A stretch of 64,000 nucleotides of DNA, taken from NCBI GenBank assembly GCA_963727075.1, contig CAVSET010000006.1:62001-126000 (forward strand), given 5' to 3'. A program made the translations under genes and the position numbers. Below, piece by piece: positions 63,265 to 64,000 of the stretch (position 1 is the stretch's first letter; each line of letters starts with the position of its first letter). The notes beneath the pieces are model-generated. The model had not been told where the DNA came from and made no database searches. It saw only the letters and a list, made by a program, of their open reading frames with translations. The DNA comes from Bog-756 sp963727075. GTDB taxonomy: Bacteria; Actinomycetota; Acidimicrobiia; Acidimicrobiales; RAAP-2.

Positions 63265-64000
63265 TCAGCGCGACGCCAGGGCGGCGGTCCGCTCGGCCAG
63301 GGCCGGGTCACCGAAGTAACGGCAGACGTCCTCGAAGGCGGCGGTCGGCCCGTGCCACTCCAGGGAGGCCACCCCGTCGAGAAGGGTCCGATCCAGGCGG
63401 AGTGTGGCGAGGACCCGGAACAGCTCGGCCTGCTCCCGTTGGGCGGCGAGCGTCTCGGCCAGCCGCCCAGCCCCCCGGACCGCCGAGCGCAGGCCGGGGT
63501 CCCAGTCCACCGCGTCGTCGGGGATCTCCTCCAGCGCGCCGTAGTGGGCCAGCACGGTCGAGGCCGATCGCCGTCCCCAACCTGCCAACCCGGGGAAGCC
63601 GTCGGCGCTGTCCCCGACCAGCGCCAGCCAGTCGGGGATCGACCGGGGGGCGACCCCGAACTTCTCCCACACGCCGGCCTCGTCGGCGATGGTGCCCTTC
63701 CGGCGGTCGAGCTGCACCACCCGCTGGCCGACGACGCACTGGGCCAGGTCCTTGTCTGGGGTGCAGATGATCACCTGCTCGACCGTCGGGTCCTCGGACG
63801 CCACCGAGGCCGCCGAGGCGAGGGCGTCGTCGGCCTCGAGCTCCACCATGGGCCACAGCCCGACCCCGAGGGCGTCGAGGGCGCGCTCCACCATGTCGAA
63901 CTGGGACCGGAGATCCGGGTCGATGCCCTCACCGGTCTTGTAGCCCGGCCAGAGGTCGTTGCGGAACGATTCGATGACGTGGTCGGTGGCCACGCCCACG
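63265..64000 (-). CDS. 5'-3' exonuclease (DNA polymerase I N-terminal type), 5' partial
   Basis: Flap/5' exonuclease of the FEN family, open to the window edge, so the N-terminal part (first roughly 60-90 residues with the first aspartates) is beyond base 64000. Visible: VELEADDALASAASVA, QVIICTPDKDLAQCVVG (acidic metal cluster), LVGDSADGFPGLAGWGRRSAST (GDSxDxxPG then helix-hairpin-helix) and a C-terminal WDPGLRSAVRGAGRL. No polymerase domain follows: the protein ends FGDPALAERTAALASR. It is a stand-alone nuclease, close to but on the opposite strand from the ligase. Confidence 0.9.
   Translation of the reverse strand, partial: VGVATDHVIESFRNDLWPGYKTGEGIDPDLRSQFDMVERALDALGVGLWPMVELEADDALASAASVASEDPTVEQVIICTPDKDLAQCVVGQRVVQLDRRKGTIADEAGVWEKFGVAPRSIPDWLALVGDSADGFPGLAGWGRRSASTVLAHYGALEEIPDDAVDWDPGLRSAVRGAGRLAETLAAQREQAELFRVLATLRLDRTLLDGVASLEWHGPTAAFEDVCRYFGDPALAERTAALASR

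Noticed and set aside
1..64000. CRISPR arrays, tRNA or rRNA genes, transposases
   Set aside because: No regularly spaced repeats, no tRNA arm pattern and no transposase or integrase motif were found by eye; absence of small RNA genes cannot be proven this way.

Overview
The window is a GC-rich, densely coded stretch of an actinobacterial chromosome. It has many GTG starts, 1-4 base overlaps between co-directional genes, and typical actinobacterial families: an F420-type luciferase-like oxidoreductase, an NDMA-dependent alcohol dehydrogenase, a mycothiol-dependent maleylpyruvate isomerase relative, a type I glutamine synthetase closest to actinobacterial GlnA, a cytochrome P450, and LigD-type end-joining repair enzymes. 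An uncultured soil or freshwater actinomycete (Acidimicrobiia-like) fits, but that placement is inference. I saw no rRNA, tRNA, CRISPR array, transposase, integrase or phage gene.

Layout. 1-6.3 kb: partial enoyl-CoA hydratase, dienelactone hydrolase, EamA permease, flippase-like membrane protein, small lipoprotein, anti-sigma-type ATPase, MDMPI-like protein. 6.3-11.6 kb, minus strand: glutamine synthetase, a 32-codon peptide gene with a strong ribosome site, an MMPL exporter and an ATP-grasp ligase. 11.8-16.6 kb: PAP2 phosphatase, truncated CopD, YcnI, a large membrane protein with a methionine-rich linker (a probable copper locus), and a MarR regulator with its operator. 17-23.3 kb: phospholipase C-like lipoprotein, GGDEF-EAL protein, D-aminoacylase-type amidohydrolase, SRPBCC protein. 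23.5-31 kb: secreted GH65 enzyme, VOC protein, fatty acid desaturase, pirin remnant, DHA2 drug exporter, and a fused remnant of a circularly permuted ATP-grasp/transglutaminase operon. 31-36.7 kb: P450, phytanoyl-CoA dioxygenase-like protein, alcohol dehydrogenase, two SDRs and a carboxymuconolactone decarboxylase-like protein, likely a catabolic cluster. 36.8-51.5 kb: secreted GH94-like and GH30 glycosidases, an esterase, a nucleoside hydrolase-like lipoprotein, a KARI-like enzyme, an NDMA alcohol dehydrogenase, a double DUF2510-like membrane protein, and an amidohydrolase-SnoaL fusion. 51.5-59.6 kb: hydrolase, FAD oxidoreductase, second PhyH-like protein, PadR regulator, nickel/cobalt permease, F420 oxidoreductase and a triple-GAF SpoIIE phosphatase. 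60.1-64 kb: LigD-type polymerase domain, HhH-PHP protein, ATP-dependent DNA ligase and the start of a convergent 5'-3' exonuclease.

A striking property is the number of single-base frame breaks: at least a dozen otherwise intact genes are split, often in C/G runs. Most are probably uncorrected sequence errors, so genes typed 'pseudogene' here may well be functional in the organism. Three loci look like real or assembly-derived deletions rather than single-base slips: CopD without its N-terminus, pirin without its C-terminus, and the ATP-grasp/transglutaminase chimera.
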